A DNA stretch of 64,000 nucleotides, from assembly GCF_001411555.2 (NCBI RefSeq), contig NC_049904.1:27851370-27915369 (forward strand), in the 5' to 3' direction. This document shows positions 44,586-58,279 of the stretch, in pieces (the stretch's first letter is position 1; the number at the start of each line of letters is the position of its first letter). The position numbers and the translations under genes were made by a program. The notes below the pieces were generated by a model. It had not been told where the DNA came from and did not search any database. It saw only the letters and a program-made list of their open reading frames with translations. The stretch comes from Juglans regia. Taxonomy: Eukaryota; Streptophyta; Magnoliopsida; Fagales; Juglandaceae.

Positions 44586-45408
44586 TAGCATTCTCATCGA
44601 CCTGAGTAAATATATTTTAAAATTTAATTAATATCATATTTTTTTATATTTATTTATTTTATTTAAATTCAATTTTTATATTGAATTAATCATTTATATT
44701 TTATATAATACTAAAATATTATTATTTTAATAATTAATTAATTAAATTTATTTTTATCACATTTTATAATTCTACCAATTAAATGTTAATAATAATTATA
44801 TTCTAGATAAATTAATATTAAAAAAAATTAATATTAAATGTTAATAATAATTATATTCTAGTTAAATTAATATTAAAAAAAGTTTTATTAAATGTTAATA
44901 ATAATTATATTCTAATTAAATTAATATTAAAAAAAGTTTTATTAAATGTTAATAATAATTATATTCTAGTTAAATTAATATTAAAAAAAGTATTATTAAA
45001 TGTTAATAATAATTATATTTTAATTAAATTAATATAAAAAAAAGTTTTATTAAATGTTAATAATAATTATATTTTAATTAAATTGATATTAAAAAAGTAT
45101 TATTAAATGTTAATAATAATTATATTCTAATTAAATTAATATTAAAAAAGTATTATCAAATGTTAATAATAATTATATTCTAAATGTTAAATGTTAATTA
45201 TATTCTAATTAATTTAATTTATTTGTTTGGAGTGAGAAATTAGTATTTTAATATTTGGAGAACTAATTATGGTTCTCTATATTTGGCCAATGACTGTAGT
45301 AAAAATATAAATTATTTTAAAGATGGCCAATTCAATGTAGAGTTTTTTTATACAAGTTATCTAAATTTTAGATAATTTTTTCATTTGGCCAAGCCAATGA
45401 AAATGCTC
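44586..45408. mobile_element. Tourist-like MITE (823 bp) enlarged by an internal minisatellite, TTA target duplication
   Basis: The left end (TAGCATTCTCATCG) and the right end, whose complement starts GAGCATTTTCATTGG, match the terminal repeats of the element at 33266-33833. TTA flanks both sides (44583-44585 and 45409-45411). Inside is a run of eight repeats of 53-55 bases (44781-45182), which accounts for the extra length. Confidence 0.75.
44781..45182. repeat. Minisatellite, eight copies of a 53-55-bp unit
   Basis: Units start at 44781, 44836, 44890, 44944, 44998, 45052, 45105 and 45158 with AAATGTTAATAATAATTATA. They differ mainly in the length of an A run and a few T/C or G/T changes. 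Adjacent units are most alike, as expected from stepwise tandem growth. Confidence 0.93.
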
Positions 45409-46288
45409 TTAGAGCAACGATAATCCTTCTTTAATATTATTATTGTAAATCATATATAAAATTAACTAAAAATATAATATATTCACTTGTTTGACAAAAT
45501 TTAAAATACGATACTTTCCTTGATTTTATAGATTAAACTATGGCTCCAAAAATTAAAATCGGGTTCCAAATCAGATGATGACCAATTTAATGAATTGTGT
45601 AATTCATGATAATTTTGAATCGGTTATTTTAATACTAATAAAAAATACTAAAAAATCATATATAATATCTTTCAAGTATTTAATATCATGTATAGAATAT
45701 TATAAAATATAAATTATTGACTAGTTTCAATAAAAATATAATATATATGAATCTAAATAATTTCAATAAATATATAATTTATGTATTTAATCTCAATTGT
45801 TGACATTTTTTGCCTTATATCCAAAGAAGATAAAAGATCATTAAATTATAAATACATGGTAAATGTAATATTTTATGCACAATCACATATTTATACAAAA
45901 TACTTTTTCATCTTTTAATATTTTATTCAATTAAAGAAAATAAAGAACCATATGTTTTATTATTCAATCTTTTTGCAATTCTTAATTCTTATTGAATGCA
46001 ATGATGGAAAAGTTAATGTATGTTTATTTCTATCATATTTTGGTACAAGAAATTAAAAAAAAAAAAATCATTGTTGGACAACTTAAAAATAGATACAGTT
46101 TTGAATTGGTCTAAAATGGGCCTAAAATTGATCGATTAAAGCTGTTCTATGAATGATTCAAAAAATTCATTAAAATCAATTTGGTTTCTTATCAATTCAA
46201 TTTGAATCAAACCAATTTTCTCGAGCCTTGGATCAATCCTCTCTTCAATGTCTAGTGGGTTCATCCTGTTGTGGATGGAAAGTGAAAG
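45409..46288. other. AT-rich intergenic sequence
   Basis: No gene or clear element boundary is seen. The stretch contains many TATAAT-like words and poly-A runs. Confidence 0.5.
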
Positions 46289-46797
46289 TGTTAGGGATAA
46301 AATCTTCTAGAGCCCACTGGGTGACCTTCATCAAAAGCACGAGGAAAAATAAGGGAGAGGCAAGACAAGACAAGAGCTAGCTAGAAATGAAGGCAAAGGT
46401 GGACACACAAAGGTGAAGGTGGAAGGGACATAAAACTATCATCTCACCGACCACTCTTAGAATACCTCAATAAAAGAGGTTTCCCTGTCAAAGACAAGAG
46501 GGTTCTCGGAATGCTTTTTCTACATTCACATTGGAATCCAGAGAGGTTATCTTCTTCCTTTAGGCAAGAGAGTCCTCAACCTCCATTATATTGTGAGATA
46601 TAAGAGGTCATGAGAAACTATGCAAATCATCCATTTGAATGAATTTGCCCTCCAAATATCTCGTAGAAGTAGGCTTTTTGTCGACTTACATAAATCTATT
46701 TCGAATTACATAAATCTATTTGTTCTTTTATATATATATAAATATATATATATATTTCACTTATTATTTACTGTTGCGGAAGAACGTCGTATCAACA
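46289..46797 (+). mobile_element. Probable solo LTR (509 bp)
   Basis: The block starts TGTTAGGGATAAAATCTT and ends GTATCAACA, so it has the TG...CA ends with TGTTR/YAACA symmetry seen in many Copia-type LTRs. Its composition is mixed and unlike the AT-rich flanks, and near the end it has a GTAGGCTTTTTGTCGA part followed by a TA tract. No five-base target duplication was found and no internal retroelement domain is next to it. Confidence 0.42.
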
Positions 46798-46805
46798 CTC
46801 CACCC

Positions 46806-47220
46806 CACTACAACAGAAATTGCAATTTCCCATGAATGAGTTTTGTGGCAAAAGTAGACTTTTTGGGGGAAAAACTTTATTCCCACAAAATTTTCTCATG
46901 GGAAGCTCGTGGGATAACACTCGCCGGAAAAAGTATTATAGCCCACAAAAGGTTTAAATCGTGGCCAATACCTATCTTTTCCCATGACACTTCTCGCAGT
47001 AAGAGCCAATGAAGTTTGCTGCAAAAGCACATCCATTTTCGTTTATGCTCGTGGGAAAATGAGCAATTACCGTGAGAGTATTGGTGGGGTATTAGTATTA
47101 CCCATTAAAACATTTGGTGGAAAAAAACTTCTTTCGGCAAGAAAAAAAGTATTCAGATATTGGAATGAGCCAAATATGATCATCAAAAATTGTTTAACAT
47201 AGGCTAAAAAATTATATACA
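46806..47220 (+). mobile_element. Left end of a different CACTA family (CCCATGAG / CCCACAAAA subterminal repeats)
   Basis: CACTACAACAGAAATTGC at 46806 is a CACTA-type terminus. The following 350 bases carry repeats such as CTCATGGGAA, CTCGTGGGA, CCCACAAAA and TTCCCATG on both strands. These differ from the TTCGAA and TGACGGTT motifs of the elements ending at 7313 and 52162. No partner right end was identified, so the element is truncated or chimeric. Confidence 0.6.
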
Positions 47221-49090
47221 AATATTGGAGATTCAAATTGACACTAATAACAATTTTAAAAAAAGAACTAAAATTGTGCTGACATGTTTTAAAGAAAAAC
47301 TCCAAATGAAAACCCAAGAGCAATAAAGAGTTTAGTGCTTTGACACTAATAAGAACATTCAAGTGGAAAATGAACTATTTCAAATTTCTATTTTCATAAC
47401 TATTTACCTCAATTCTTTCATCACGAAAACGTCCACAAGTGGCAAGTCAAAAATCACAACAAAATCACAAGTTAAAATAGAGATAGAACTCGATACGAGG
47501 AAAATAGAAAACTCACAATGCATGTAAATTCTTCTTGCTTTTTCAGTTTTTTTTTTTAAAAAAAGCAAGTAAATGATACTGAGACAAAAATACTCAAAAG
47601 AAATAGTCTAATACCAGACAAAAATGAACTTTTAATACTTTTCCCCCTTTCAAGTTTTGGATGATCACTGCTATTTGGAATGAAGAAATACCAGTCTACC
47701 AAAACTTGTTCAATAATGGACAACATTATTTGTTCTAAAGATGGAGTACATAATTTGTCACAATAAAAGAACATAATATGATAGCAATGATTTCTTGCCT
47801 ATCTAAATACAGCCAAACAAGCACAATATTCAACTTGTATATGATAAATAAAATTAACACTAGCACTTTTCATCTATCAACTTATAAGTCCCTTCACCTA
47901 GCCACATTTCGTGCAACTATCTTTCAATCCGTACTCAACACAATTTTTACATTCATCTACACACACATATAATAGCAGAGTCATAACATAGAATGGCATG
48001 TACAAAAAATAATCCTCATTAAAGCACTATGGCAATTGATGACCAAACATACTCCAACTAGTACTACTTGCATATCCAACCACCAGGAGCCTTCCCACTA
48101 TGGGAATTGGTTGTCAAGTTCTCTCCACTTTCCCTGCACCACTAGGAGCCTTCCCACAGGTTAAATCATCAAGACATGTTTGAAATAACTCCTCGAGCAA
48201 CATGCATATTCATGCAATGCATATTTGTGAATATCTCCCTTTCAATTACAAATATAGGACTGGAGTCACATATGGGGCTAGTAATTCTAATATCATATGA
48301 AAACACTGGAGTATGGAGTAAACAGATTATGGATGAGAAAGATGTGGATAATTAGTCATGATATAAAATGGAAAAGATTGGAGTATGGAGTAAACGAATC
48401 ACGCATTGGTCTTTCACATAACTTTCTGTTATCTCAAAGACATAAATAACCTCACCCTTTTCACCCTGCCTTTGCCATCTTATCTGAAATTTAAATCCAC
48501 AACATAGTTAACAACATTAATCAGTGGATAATACTTTCAAAAAGAGAAAACCAGTATGCTAATCAAAACTTGAGAATATTACCTCAATGAAAAAATATTG
48601 AGTGACCAAGTGTTGAAATAACTTGATATAAATTCTCTAGCCATCTGTATTCAACATTCGTTAGATAAATGTGTGATATGTAATCTTCAACATGTGCAAC
48701 AAAAAAGCATGTGGATATTCATAACATCCTCTGCAACCCCCTCCCCCCAAAACAAACAATCTATAACAGCCCACTATAACATACACTATTTGCTAAATCA
48801 TTATAAAATCAAGTGAGGTTTTATGGAAAGATGTGACTTGATAGGGATTAATGCTATATCTGCCTTTATATATGTCTTTCCAACATATTCATATATTCAT
48901 TCCACACCCTAATGCTAAGTTTGGTACCAGGTGTTTTTAATCCAAACATATTCATTCCACCCCCTAGCATATCGAGTTATTTACACATGATGACCAAACT
49001 ATTGATTTCATTTTAAAAACACTTCCATATAAAAACATATAATATCTGAAAAATATCAAATCAAGGTTCTACTTCAGAGTTGTAAAATGT
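47221..49090. other. Intergenic or transposon-internal sequence without recognisable genes
   Basis: AT-rich, with a CACCA-GAGCCTTCCCAC phrase repeated at 48080-48100 and 48140-48157. No protein similarity was recognised. Confidence 0.45.
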
Positions 49091-50330
49091 TGGTAACTTA
49101 TCATTGTCCAAATATATTTTTGTAATGGTTGAAGTATGCACAAGAATAGGCATAAGTCCAAGCACACAGGATGTAATGCCCCGCACTCGAGGGTCTCGGA
49201 GAGCTACCTCTTGTAACCTAAACAACGTCTTCCATAACAGATTTATACACTCTAATATTCCATCAAAACACACAGTCTCAAAATTTCTACAACTTACAAT
49301 ACCAAAAATAATATAAAATCATAAATCAACTAAAAATACTCCCAAATAAATACTTGTACTCTCGGATACGTATTCCTCTATGAACTTCACAACTCCTCTA
49401 ACATAGTCTACTCTTACTTGCCAGTAGGGCTATCATAATCATTTGAAAATATTGTGGAGATAAGGAGTGAGTTATCAACAATTCAGTAAGCAGAGAGCAT
49501 ATATCAGCATGCAAGCATGAACATTTAAATATTTCATAATGCAGAACAAAATATTTTTATTTCAGAATGCTGAATCAGAACAGTTTATCAAAAATATCAG
49601 AGTGAAACTTTCAGAAAATAATCTTATCAAAAAGTCATTTAGCATAGCATAACTGAACAAATTACGTCACATCAAAGATTGCATATTTAACCCCCATGGT
49701 AGGATTGTACAAACCCCGGCGGCCAACCGAGTAGAAACAAAATGTTGACATTTCCCCTTATTATTCTCGGGGTCCCGAGTGTGCACACAAAAGGCAATGT
49801 AGAAAAATCATTTTATTTTCAAAGTGGGTGTACCAGAAATAGAAAAGGTTGGTACTAAACCTAAACAAAGCCCATAGTTTTACACCAGTGGTAAGGTCAG
49901 AATGAAATAGAAACAATATATCATGCCAGAGGTTTCAGAAATCATTTCACATCATATCAGAGTACAAAAATATTTTCCGAACCAAACATAACAGAAATCA
50001 AGCTTCCAAAAATACTTTAGCATAATATATCTGATTCATCATCATCATCATATCAAAATATCTTATCAGAACATAATCTATGTTTAACTCCCGTGGAAGG
50101 GTTGTGCATTTGAGGATAACTAAGCAAATGTATATCATAACTGAAACATAATGCTACTATTCTTACCCATAGCAGGGGTATATCATATCACATCAGAAAC
50201 AAAGACTAGAATCAGATACAAAACCAGATAGTCATGCCAAAGACTTTTTCAGTCACCACATCTTATCAAATAGATTACAAAACATTTTTTAGAACAAAAC
50301 GGAAATCAGTTTACGAAAATATTATTTATG
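49091..50330 (-). other. LTR-retroelement-like non-coding repeat
   Basis: On the minus strand the block contains AGGTAGCTCTCCGAGACCCT, then CGAGTGCGGGGCATTAC, and further on TTGTTGATAACTCACTCCTT. These phrases resemble the untranslated parts of plant LTR retroelements. The parts CCCATGGTAGGATTGTAC (about 49694) and CCCGTGGAAGGGTTGTGC (about 50092) suggest two diverged internal copies. No reverse transcriptase, integrase or clear LTR pair was found. Confidence 0.4.
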
Positions 50331-50999
50331 CACCAAAAATTCATATTCGCTCTTTTGCATGATTCAGAAATAGAATGCACAAAATTTAGCTCATGTATCC
50401 ACCAGTCATGATAGAAAGTAATTTATTCTTATATAGAATTTCATGCGTAATACAGAACAAATAACTGTGGTCGTTTTCAAATTTTTATTTCAAAACGAAT
50501 ATGCATATTTTCAAAATTGACCTCAGCCCATTTTATTTTTTAATAATAAATCACTTATCTAGTATAGGAACCTTACTTATCTAGACTTCTTAGCTTTTAA
50601 AAATTTTCCTAAAACATGTCGAAATGTTAATCGTCACCTATAACATAATCACGTAAATTTTATAAATTTTCAATCGAACACATATTTACAGTATTTAAGC
50701 CTAAACTTCTAAAATACCTATTTCCCAAAACAAAATCTAAATTTCTCGAAATCTTAAAATATATTATATTACAAATTCTTAAATACCTCGATATTCACTT
50801 AAAATATCTGACTAATTAAGTCTTAATTTATTTATTACCAGAATCTGACTATAAAATTAATACTAAACATCATAATTATAAACTGTAATATTTCTGTAAA
50901 AATATTTCTTGTACTATAATAAAAACGAGACTAGGTCCAATTAAAAGTACAATACCATTTAAAAGTAAGAACGAGAGGAAGAACGCCTTCAACCAAATA

Positions 51000-51616
51000 C
51001 ATCTGCTACCTTTCTTTCGCATGTTGCAACTTATTGATGCAACAAATCTGGATCATGTGGCACATAAGACCACATTTAGTTGGACTCTGACACATTTTTT
51101 ATATGAGTGGCACGTGGAGATCCTATTGATTTGTCACTGTACATCTTTGAGAGGATCCGTTACGAGGCAAGCATCGTCTCCACGGACAACTTCTCATATG
51201 GTGTCATCATCAGCTAGCTATTACTTGCTCGAATAGTGCCACTCCAGCTAGAGGAGGAGGTCACAGATCATATGAGCCTCTTCGACATGAGCACGCATCG
51301 ACGTAGGATTGGACAGGCAAGGGGTATCCCCGACGTCAGCCACCCCCTATAACGGGTCTAGCTCCTCCGACGCAGCCAGAGCCCTGTGTGGAGAGTAGTA
51401 GTCAACAGCCGACGAGTGCATCTGCGGGAGAATCGTGGCCTGCTTGGGTTGATATGGTGATTTCACAGTTGATTGCGCATATTGATTGACAAATCGTGGC
51501 TATAGAACAGTCTGTTGCCGAGATAGTCCATCGTGTAGATATCCTCAACGAGAAGGTTGATAGCTTGACTGAGGAAAGACGGAGTACGAATTTCGTGAAC
51601 AGCGCATTCGTTTGAA
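51000..51616 (+). pseudogene. Decayed coding relic, probably a transposon gene upstream of a CACTA right end
   Basis: One frame ends with a Ser/Gln-rich part, then SWPAWVDMVISQLIAHID, a stop, QIVAIEQSVAEIVHRVDILN and EKVDSLTEERRSTNF. This is a heptad-like helical tail similar in style to the coiled-coil ends of CACTA TNPA-type proteins. The composition is less AT-rich than the flanks. At least three stops and frame changes are visible, so it is not functional. The right terminus at 52162 lies 550 bases downstream. Confidence 0.5.
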
Positions 51617-52162
51617 TGTTGTTTACGAAATTCTATCATATTTTGTATTTTGCTTTTAATATATGTAAGGAACAATATTATTTAATATATCTATTATTTT
51701 TTAATTTCAATTCTCAATCTTTTTTAATGTTAGACTTTTCAATTTTAATAATAAATCACTACACTTCAAATATATATAAACATAAATATATTTATATGTA
51801 TATATGAATATGTAATTATATTTCACAAATTATGTGTATATAAATATATATTACAATTTTTTAGACTTGTTCACAAATTATGCACTATAAAAACTACATA
51901 ATTTTTAAATTAGAGACATATTTAATTTAAATTTACAATTAACATTCGAACATTGGCGGCAAAAAATTTCACGTTCGCACGTAAATAACCACAATGTTCG
52001 AACGTATATGTAACATTCAAACGTAAATTTGCTCTCCGTTCAAAAAAAATATCTACCTTTAGTGATGGTTTCCAAAAACCGTCACAGAAAATACTTTTTA
52101 GTGATGGTTTGGAGACTGTCACAATTTCGTAACCGTTGTTAAAAAATAATTATGTTGTAGTG
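51617..52162 (+). mobile_element. Right end of a CACTA element related to element 1
   Basis: The end reads TTATGTTGTAGTG (52150-52162), the complement of CACTACAACATAA. The 220 bases before it carry ACATTCGAACG/ACGTTCGCACG motifs and TTAGTGATGGTTT with AAACCGTCAC, diverged versions of the two subterminal arrays of element 1. No matching left end is visible. Confidence 0.7.
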
Positions 52163-52269
52163 CATGTTGAAATTATAATATGACTGGGGTTAAAAATTTT
52201 AACTTATAATTTCTCTTCATGGGACAAAGAAATCATATAAAGATCGAGATCGGAGAAACGTTATTTAAC

Positions 52270-52444
52270 AGAGAAATGATACTTGCAGTCGTGAGTATAC
52301 AAGCACCGTGTAGCTGTTTTGAAAAAAGTGAATAAATATGAGACCCACATAAAAAGAAATTAATTTTTTAATAGTGGACCCCATTCTTTTTCAAAGCGAC
52401 TACACGGCGTTTGTACATTCAACGACTATATGTAACATTACTCT
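52270..52444 (+). mobile_element. MITE family B copy (175 bp)
   Basis: Ends AGAGAAATGATACTTGCAGT and ATATGTAACATTACTCT are imperfect inverse partners. Inside, GTGTAGCTGTTTTGAAAAAA pairs with TTTTTCAAAGCGACTACACG. Same family as 23691-23862. Confidence 0.7.
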
Positions 52445-52505
52445 ATTTAACATGTTGGACAATTATTAGCTAGCTAGGCAGTACTTCAGTCCGAAATATG
52501 GATAC

Positions 52506-52552
<47 letters not shown>

Positions 52553-55461
52553 GTATGATATTGGTGTTTGCATGCTATCATGGATGCCAAATTTAAAATT
52601 TTATGACAATTTATTGTAGATTGTGAACACGATTATAAAAATTCTTTTATTGTTAATATTTCATTTACTCTTTCATTTTTATTTACTTTGATTTTTATCA
52701 TATAAGCAATTTCTTTTTATTGTTCATCATTTAAAACACATATATTTCATTTTCTTCTAAAAAATATCTTGGAATTATTTTTAAACCAATTTTTTCATAT
52801 TTGATTTTATTTTTAATTTTTATTTGGCTTATATATTTTTGTTTTATGTGTATAGGACTGAATTATTTTACATTGTATATAAAAATAAATTGCAAATATA
52901 AAAAAATCTATGGATATTGTAAATTTATTGATAAAAATGAAATATTTAAAAAGAATAAAAAAAAATATTTAAATAATATAGAGAAAAAATAGATAAGCTG
53001 ATGAATGACATATTGTAAAAGTAAATATATAAAATAGAAAAAGTGAGTTTTGATGTTGTAATTTAAAGGATAAGATAAAGAATCCATTGGGAGTGATCTA
53101 ACAATATTATTTAACTTTATAATATTTTTATTTAACTTTTCTCTCTCTTTTCCTAAAATTCCATAAAATAAGATATTAACTCAACTTAACCATTTTACTA
53201 CTATACACAAACCATTTGACTATTATTCATAGATTTTTCATCTCATCCCATCTTAACATCCAAATCAGACCAACTTAAGAGTGTGTTATGTTTTTTAGAA
53301 TAATAATAGTACTACTTTTCATCCTAAATTTCGTTATTATTGGTCACATTAATTTTTTAGACAAATTTTAAAGTATAATATTTTTAAATATTTTATAATG
53401 TATCAATCACTTAATATATATATATATATATATCACATTACAAATACGACCGAAAATGATAAAATGTAAAATAAATGACAACACATCTCTTTTAAGATTA
53501 GTTGGTACTCACTGTATATTCTTCATATATTTAATGTTCATGATAATTTGAAAATGTACTTTTTGCACTAACTATTAAACAACTTAATTTGTTGGATCAT
53601 TTAACATCTCTTATATATATATATAAGAAAGACGAGTCCATCATGGGTTTAAATTTACAAGATGCATGCATGATATATATTCAAGAAAAATAATAATTTC
53701 TGCCTAGTGAACAGAAAAAAAAAAACAATAATTATAGTTCGAGGTCATGTGTAAGTTTCACCCATTTTTTTTTTTTAAGAAATTAGATAAATTTTGAAAT
53801 CACATGAAAAGGAATTATTTTTTTAATAATAAATTTCATTTCTTTTTTAAAAATGATGTGCGAAACTTATATATTATAACAGTACTACTGTATCTAAGAT
53901 TAATGTCAATGCAATACGTTGGACCTCTTTATATTGGCTTCTAGCTAACTCAGACCAGCCAGCTAGCTGTACATGCACTTAATTACCAATTCGATCGATC
54001 GATCACCATCCATGCATGCAACCATCTCGATCGCCATAATAGGTAGTAGTACTCCATTTGTAAAGTGTAGTAAATTTAAGTGTACCGTTCCTTCCAAAAA
54101 TAAACTTGCCATAGCATGCAATTATAGACATATTGCGGTCCCTTTCAACAAGCATGCACCCCGCGCACATTAATTATAGACCTTGCACACATTGAAAATT
54201 ATAAAATTATATTTAATGAAATGGTTTTTATTTTTAAGAATTTTTTTTTTTAAAATAAAACAATTCATTTTTATTTTTATTTTTATTTTTAGTGGCCTTA
54301 CATAAGATGGGAGTCTTAGGCAATGGTCTAAATGGCATTACCATTGAGCTGGCCATTGCCTAAGGCTAAATTATATATAAATAAATTACACAAATTGATA
54401 TGAGAATTAATACACAAAGAAATTACATAAAAATAAATTTTTAAATTGATGTGATTTTATAGAATCTGTTAGATATATTTTATAATAAAAGTAACTTTAC
54501 AATCTGACGTACCATATCAAGTCAAATCAATTTGCGGGTTTATTTTTATGTAATTCTTTTGTATTTTAAATATTTCACAATTGATATACATACATATATA
54601 TTATATATATATGGCCGTGCATGTGCAGCTAGAAATTGCCGATATCATCTACTACTGTTATATCGGCCTTTTGTATTAATTAAAATACTCGACACTCATC
54701 TACTACCGCATTATTGTCCTTTGCACCACTCTTTCCTTTCTCTGTAAGATATTTTAAAAGATTTGAAAAATGGTAAACAAGTAATTTTGTATAATCATTT
54801 TCTAATTTATTTTAGATAAATATATTACAATTTATAAATTAAATTTATAAGAGTATAATCATTTTATAAAAATATTATTTATTTAAAAAAAATTATATTT
54901 ATAGTCTTAAGATATATAAATTCCGTATATTTTTTAAAAATAACTGATCAATAAATCTAGAATCTAAATAAAAAATTATTTTTTAATAATATACTCTAGT
55001 ACAAAACTTGCAAACCCTAAAACTCTTTCCTTTTATTTAAAACTGGTGTCAATATATCATTAATACTCAAAAACTTTTGCGCCATTTTGGTCATTACTCA
55101 AAAACGGTGATGTATTTTTAGAAAAAGAAAACGAAAGAGTAATGTTAATATGGATAAACTCTAAATGCACAAATATTTTTATAAATAATTGGACTCCATT
55201 ATAAAGAATTTTTCGCACTTTTTTATAGTTGAATCTATTTTGTTTACAAAAGATCTGCACGAAAACTTGTAATTTTAATACCCTTCCCCACCATGAAAAA
55301 ATGTGGATGTGGTCGTCGCTAGCTGGTCCATGTACACCAGGTAATTTTGATAGACAGAAAGCTGCAGACGGCCTGCATATTGCTCGCATCGTCGCCATCT
55401 TCCATGCAGGACGCTAGCTATTTGCTCATGCTCACAGGGAGTTCTGGCAATTGTAGGCGTA

Positions 55462-55508
<47 letters not shown>

Positions 55509-55922
55509 GCAATATTTCAGCTGGCGCGCGAGCGTGTAAAAAAAATGATCTTATTCATAAGCTTGAATAATGAATCTACTTGCCCCATTTGTACGGTTGC
55601 CCCGGCCTTCTCTGTTTCTAGTGCACTACTGAAACTGATCAGATTATTGGAGAAAGTGGCACATTGTTAGCCCAAAACTAACTTCTCTCCATCGACTTAC
55701 TACCCTTGCTGGATGCCTCGCAGAGCCATAGATCTCTATTCCATTCCCCTCTCTCTCTCTCTCTCTCCACAAGAAGTTATTTTGCATGATAGGCAAAATA
55801 TGATGATATTATGACGTTTAATTTCAATGCATGCGTTGTCATACTCAGAAAATTAATATGCTTACCGAAAGTCTGAAAGCATTGAGTGGGCAGTTTGTCT
55901 GTTATGTTGGAAACTAAGTCCA
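52445..55922. other. AT-rich intergenic stretch
   Basis: No gene is visible. It contains (TA)n near 52519-52549, a degraded family-A-like patch around 53100-53280 that ends ATCCAAATCAGACC, and a (TA)n tract near 55465-55505. Confidence 0.5.
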
Positions 55923-56110
55923 GTTTGGATTCAGCGATGAGATAAGATGAGTTGAGATGAAAATTGAATAAAATATTATTAAAATATTATTTTTTAATAT
56001 TATTATTATTATTTTGAGATTTAAAAAAGTTAAATCATTTATTATATTTTATGTAAAAGTTTGATAAAATTATAATAATGAAATGAACATGATTACTTCT
56101 AAATCCAAAC
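55923..56110 (+). mobile_element. MITE family A copy 2 (188 bp)
   Basis: Starts GTTTGGAT and ends ATCCAAAC. Inside, GATGAGATAAGATGAGTTGA and an AATATTATTATTATT centre match copy 1 in reverse and copy 3 directly. Confidence 0.78.
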
Positions 56111-57356
56111 GGGCCCTAATCAAATTTTGCAGACTAGCAGTAAGCATGGAAGTTTTGCAATTTTATAAAGGCCCTTGTTTTTCTCATCTTAGCTTGCATG
56201 TTAGTATAAATAAAAGAAAATGCGCGCATGCATGTAATATATCATCATCACCTGTTCGATCTGCACGCACATAGGAAGTTTCTGCTTTCAATGGCGGAGG
56301 AGTCCAGGGCCGGGGACGAGAGGCAGGGGCAAATGACCCTCTACCTAAACAACAACAACAACAGAAATCTAAAGAGAAGAGTACGTACAAGGTGTTAAAC
56401 TTTCCCGGCCCCTACCCATGCAAGAAAAATGCCTTGTGTATGCAGACTGCAGTACTTCTGGGTACCCTGGTTATTTTATTAAGAGTAATAGTAGAAGTCT
56501 TAAATAGACAAGATTATATAAATCTTTTGTAAAACGCAAGTCTCCTGATAAATTTTTTTTTTCTTTTTTTCAATATTTTTTAAGTTGTGATATACTTATT
56601 TATAAAGATTTATACGAAATTTATCTATTTAAAATTTCTTTTTTATTAAAAAGAATAGAGACCTATTATTATTCAAAAACTTTATATATAATTATTTTTA
56701 TGTACTCTTTATATATTTCACTAACGTGATTAGTTGTATTATTTTTTTTAATATAAAATAATTATTTTAACCGATTATTCCACCAAAGTGCATAAAAAAT
56801 ACACAAAAATAACTTAACAAAACTCATTATTATTTCACAATTTTTACAGTACGACTGTTTACTGTTTATGCGGCAGTGACAATATCACAGATATTGCAGT
56901 AACTATTAACTACAATATCTGTTGTTTCAAACAACAATAAAAAAATAATGATAAATAAATACATTACTTTTTATAATATTTTACACAATAATATTTTAAA
57001 AAGATGATTATATTTTTTATAAAATACTTTATAAAACTAACATTATTTTATAAAAACATCCTTATTTTACAATATATATTATAAAATATATTATATAGGT
57101 ATCGTGATATCATTACTCAAAAATAATATTGAATATCAAATTCATTTAATGCAATTTTAAGGCACGGTACGTACTACGTACGAGTATTGGCACTCGTCAG
57201 CCACTGTTCATCTAACACCACAGGTCCACACATGACACACGTGTTTCTTATTTTATTTTTCTGAACATGCTGCAACTTGCCTGAGCCTCATTTTTAAGAG
57301 GACGGTCCCAACTTAAAGTTCCGAAATCGATCAGACAATATTGAAGGTCCTAGAAG

Positions 57357-57395
<39 letters not shown>

Positions 57396-58260
57396 ATATA
57401 ATATGGAATCAAGAATCTTTGTATAATTAATCTTTGTATAATATTAAGTACTGGGTTTTATAAATTTGTACTTCTTTAGGCTTTCGTGCGTTAGCTAGAA
57501 AAATAAATTCGGGCTAGTTTAAGTTTATGTGATATTCTATAATGAGTTATAATCGCAGGTGCGTGGTTTATGGGACTCCACGTTCTTTTGATCAAACTGC
57601 ATACCAACATTTTTCAAAAAGAAAAAAACAGAGAAAAGTAAAAGGAAGAAAAAAAAAAAAAAGAGTTGTTATCACGGTGATATTACACTGAAAGCATTAA
57701 ATAGTACTTGATGTTAACAGTACTCAAAATGATGGGAGGGATCGCTTTCGGTAGTTTATTTTTTTCTTAGTTTGTGTGCGCGCCCTTCACAAAACACATG
57801 GTTAAAAAATAAAAAAGTATCTTTTATTATATTTTATTTAAAAATTTAAAAAAATTATAATGATTAAATGTGATGAGATGAAATTAATTTATTATCTAAA
57901 TAAGACCTAAATTTAATCAATGATTGATTTGAATTATCCTTAATCAAAGTAAATAAAGTGGTTGTCTATCACTCCACAATGAACAAAGTTGAAACACGTC
58001 ATAGATTTATACAAAATAAAATAAACCTAATACAACATTAAGAGAAGTGAGAGGTCCATACAAATTTGGTGGATAAGCAAATTAAAATAATAATCTTTGA
58101 TGAATTCTATTGTCAGAAAGAATCTATTGCATTTTCCTATCTTCCAACCATGGAAGTTGATAGAAGTTATCAAAAGTAATTTGATGATTTCATGGAAGTG
58201 AGGGTAGCAAGATATAATTAGTTTGTATTGTCATTACCCTAATTTCTTTGTATGTATATT
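56111..58260. other. AT-rich intergenic stretch
   Basis: No gene is visible. It holds a C/G-rich patch at about 56290-56340, a (TA)n tract near 57360-57392, and a partial family-A MITE near 57828-57910. Confidence 0.5.
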
Positions 58261-58279
58261 AGTTTTGTAATTGTTTGTA

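Noticed and set aside
46806..52162. One single full-length CACTA element
   Set aside because: The subterminal motifs of the two ends belong to different families and no transposase lies between.
56280..56345. A start of a gene at the ATGGCGGAGGAGTCC patch
   Set aside because: The frame runs only about 20 codons before low-complexity Asn/Gln codons and no splice-linked continuation was found.
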